This document shows, piece after piece, positions 30,680 through 33,156 of a stretch of DNA of 33,156 bases. The notes below the pieces were generated by a model. The model was not told the origin of the DNA and did no database searches. It was given only the letters and a program-made list of their open reading frames with translations. The stretch lies in assembly GCA_009602725.1 (NCBI GenBank), contig WELB01000022.1, positions 120,651 to 153,806 on the forward strand. The letters are read 5' to 3'. Made by a program: the position numbers and the translations under genes. Source of the stretch: Spirogloea muscicola. Taxonomy: Eukaryota; Streptophyta; Zygnematophyceae; Spirogloeales; Spirogloeaceae. Every line of letters begins with the position of its first letter. The stretch's first letter is position 1.

Positions 30680-33156
30680 GGGCCCGCGCTCCGGGCCGCC
30701 GCCGCCGCCGCCGCGCTCCTCCTCGTCGTAGCCAGCGGCGGCGCTGCTCCGGCGGCCGCCGCCAGGAATGGCTCACGGAACGGCACCGCCATCGGCGGGT
30801 CAGACGATGGCTGCGACGGCTCTCACCGTCGGCTTGTGGTCTACGGCTCGGACGGCCGCACCGAGGAGGGCTTCGAGGAACCGGCGTGGGCGTCGTGGGG
30901 CGCCGCCACGGTGGCGCTGGTGCCGCAGAGCCGCCTGGCGCCCGCCACGCCCGGTGGGCCCTACATCTACGACCGCATCACCGACCTCGTCTCGCGCTTC
31001 CAGTACTGCCAGGACCAGCGCTTTGCTGACCAGGTGACCAAAAGCTGCGCGGTCTCAGGTCTCAGTGGCGGCCTCAATGGTGGTCTCAGTGGCGGCAGCG
31101 GCGTTCCCTTTGACCACTTGGCATTGCCTACGAGCGGAGCTGCAGCCTAGCCTGACCGCGTCCTCCACTGTTGTGGCCACTGCTGCCGCCTGCAGGTCTC
31201 GCTCGCAGACTGCAGCGGCTTCCTGATCGCGCCAGACCTCGTCGCCACGGCCGGCCACTGCCTGCACGCTGCCAACAACTGCACCTTGCACCCCTCCGCG
31301 GACCCCTTCCTCATCGTCTTTGGCTTCGCCATCACGTCCACCGACCTTCTCGAGGTGCGGCCCGGCAATGGCGGCCTCTCAGTGGCACTCCCGCTGGTGG
31401 GCCGGGGCCCAGTTGTGGTGATAGCGTCCACGGTTCTCCCTATACTGACGGTCAGCACGTGGCATTGGCGGTTGGCGGGACAGGCGGATGGGTCGGTAGG
31501 CACCATTGCCGCTGCACACGTGTATGCCTGCGCCGAGGTCGTACAGCGCGTGTCCGACACCAATGGGCAGTCCCCGCGGATGCCAATTGACTACGCCATC
31601 ATACGGTGGGCTGCCATTGCTGCCGCTGCCTCAGCGCTGCTCCTAATTACACCCTGTCTTTACGACCTTGGCGCAGCCTCGAGCAGATAGCCACACTTAC
31701 TTTTGCGGCCTATCCACTAAAATCGCAGGCTTGATCGAGCCGTGAGCGGCATTGACCCGCTGATCATCGATGGCGGCCCCAAGGTGGCACCCAATGCCGC
31801 CGTGGTCGCCATTGGATATCCTCTTGGCCTGCCCCGCAAGTACAGTCTCGGAGCGGTGAGGCCAACCTTATTCGAATCTGCTGCCCTCGTTATTTGCTGT
31901 GATCACTAGGTGCCGGTCCTGTCTTCTGAGCTATTTCTCCCCTTTCTTTCCCTACTTATCCATTTCCTCCATCCTTCCTCCCTCTTCCTTCCTCTCCAAC
32001 TCACAGTGTTTTTCGTAACCAGCTTGGTCAAGCCAAAATGTCTTGCCAACCTTCACCTTTTGCTGGCACGCTAGGTGTTAGGAAGTGGCAGCACGCCAGC
32101 CGAATGCCATCTGCCCGAGTTTTTCTGCGCAAGCCTGGACACATTTGCGGGCAACAGCGGGTCGCCTGTTCTAGCCACCGCCACGGGCCGCGTGTCGGGC
32201 ATCAACATCGCCGGCGCGACCGACAGCCAGCAGGTGGCGCTGCCGCCCGGTGTGACAAACGGGGCTGGCGGCGGCAAGCTGTGCTGGATCCCCAACTCCT
32301 GGTCAGTTTTTGCTCCAGTTTGGCCTGCCAGGGTGGTCGAAGTCGGACCAACTTGAGTACCCACGCCTCCCCCCTTCCTTACTTGACAGCCTCTCTCCTT
32401 TCTCCTATCGCTGCTCCCGCCAGCCCAGCTACGCCAGTGCCGGCCGCCTGCTTGCGCGGGCGAGGTGGAGGTCGCAGCAGCCCTGCTTCTCCCGTTCCTG
32501 GCAGGCGCGTGCAAGTCCGATGCTGACTGCAGTGATCACGGAGCATGCGGGGCCGACGGCATGTGCTCTTGTGATGGCAACTGGACCGGGGGCGACTGCT
32601 CCTTCCTCTGTTCGCCCGCCGTGTGCAATGGCCACGGCGAGTGCGTTGGCCCCCATCGCTGTACCTGTCGGTGCGTCCTTGGACTCTGGCCTCCTGCCAC
32701 ACTCCTCCTGCCTCCCTCATCACTCCACTACTTTCTCCCCTCCCTTTACCCTCCTTCCTCCATCACCTTTCCCATCTTCCTCCTCTACCTTGCTCAGCCC
32801 TCCTTGACTAAATTAACCAACGGTTGGAGATATGGCGCAGGGAGGGGTGGAGCGGTGACCTGTGCAGCGTGCCGCAGAGCGGCGGTGGCGGCGTTCCATG
32901 CGCGGCCCACGCCGAATGCCCAGTTTTCCAATTCTGCGCCACCACTGCAGGCACGTGTGGCCCCTGTGCTAGCTGCTGTGCCAGCAGCGGCGCCGCAGGT
33001 GTCGGCCTCTCCTGCGGCCACTGCGACTGCTCTCCCAATACCGCCGGCGGCGGCGGCAGTGGGCATGGTGGCGGCAGCAGCCCCACGCTGTCGCCTACGC
33101 AGCCGCCGACGGCAGTGGGCGCGCCGGGGTGGGCGCAGCAGCCGCTGGCCGCGCCG
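30680..33156 (+). CDS. Secreted trypsin-like serine protease with EGF-like and Cys-rich modules, both ends incomplete
   Basis: Supported exons are 30680-31033, 31196-31354, a segment ending at 31605, 31729-31855, 32075-32301, an EGF exon ending 32670, and 32841 to the window end. A hydrophobic Ala/Leu run (LRAAAAAAALLLVVASGG) looks like a signal peptide, but its Met is missing; a single N is at 30677. Catalytic motifs are LIAPDLVATAGHC (His), DYAIIRLDR (Asp) and DTFAGNSGSPV (Ser), typical of S1-family V8/trypsin-like peptidases. GYPLGLPRKYSLGA lies between the last two. Then come CSDHGACGADGMCSCDGNW and CNGHGECVGPHRCTC joined to EGWSGDLC, both EGF-like, and a further Cys-rich region (CAAHAECPVFQFC, CGPCASCC, CGHCDC) and a Ser/Pro/Gly linker. 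Bases 31355-31498 may be an in-frame intron or coding. The 32301-to-EGF junction does not fit any acceptor I tested. EGF modules suggest an extracellular or surface enzyme; its substrate is unknown. Confidence 0.78.

Overview
This window is nuclear DNA from a member of the green lineage (Viridiplantae), most likely a green alga. The reasons are spliced genes with GT-AG introns of mostly 100-300 bases, a plant-type thylakoid-lumen TPR protein with a twin-arginine transit sequence, plant-type forms of a HAD phosphatase, RRN3 and a NIPA-like transporter, and extensin-like wall proteins with long Pro/Ser blocks. I cannot assign a genus from the sequence.

Left half (1-14,209): four conserved single-copy genes. 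They are a thylakoid-lumen TPR protein (+, cut by the window start), a HAD phosphatase of the plant glycerol-phosphatase / pseudouridine-phosphatase group (+), the RNA polymerase I initiation factor RRN3 (-, 14 exons) and a NIPA/DUF803 magnesium-transporter-like membrane protein (+, 9 exons). RRN3 and NIPA are head-to-head; the region between them holds a 427-N assembly gap and a 113-T homopolymer. The HAD gene and RRN3 converge on about 1 kb with no recognisable gene.

Middle (14,210-20,757): repeat-rich. It holds a decayed relic of an extensin tail, a decayed plus-strand LINE 3' end, a better preserved minus-strand LINE 3' end with a 1.2 kb reverse-transcriptase C-terminal ORF (itself frameshifted), and a 332 bp MITE-like element with long inverted repeats.

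Right half (20,758-30,395): a tandem segmental duplication. Each unit carries one minus-strand gene for a secreted protein with a signal peptide, a cysteine domain resembling Pollen Ole e 1, a Pro/Ser block, an Asp/His-rich stretch and a Pro-Lys tail. Copy B is intact by my reading; copy A has a lost splice donor, a 4-nt deletion and a charged residue in its signal peptide. Copy B was later enlarged by LINE pieces and a retropepsin fragment. Short GGGCTGG/CCAGCCC hairpins recur in the LINE 3' regions and in the duplicated units.

Right end (30,680-33,156): a trypsin-like serine protease with visible His, Asp and Ser catalytic motifs, followed by EGF-like and other Cys-rich modules, running off the window. 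Exon models were made by hand from frame, splice sites and remembered family patterns; no alignment or search was run.
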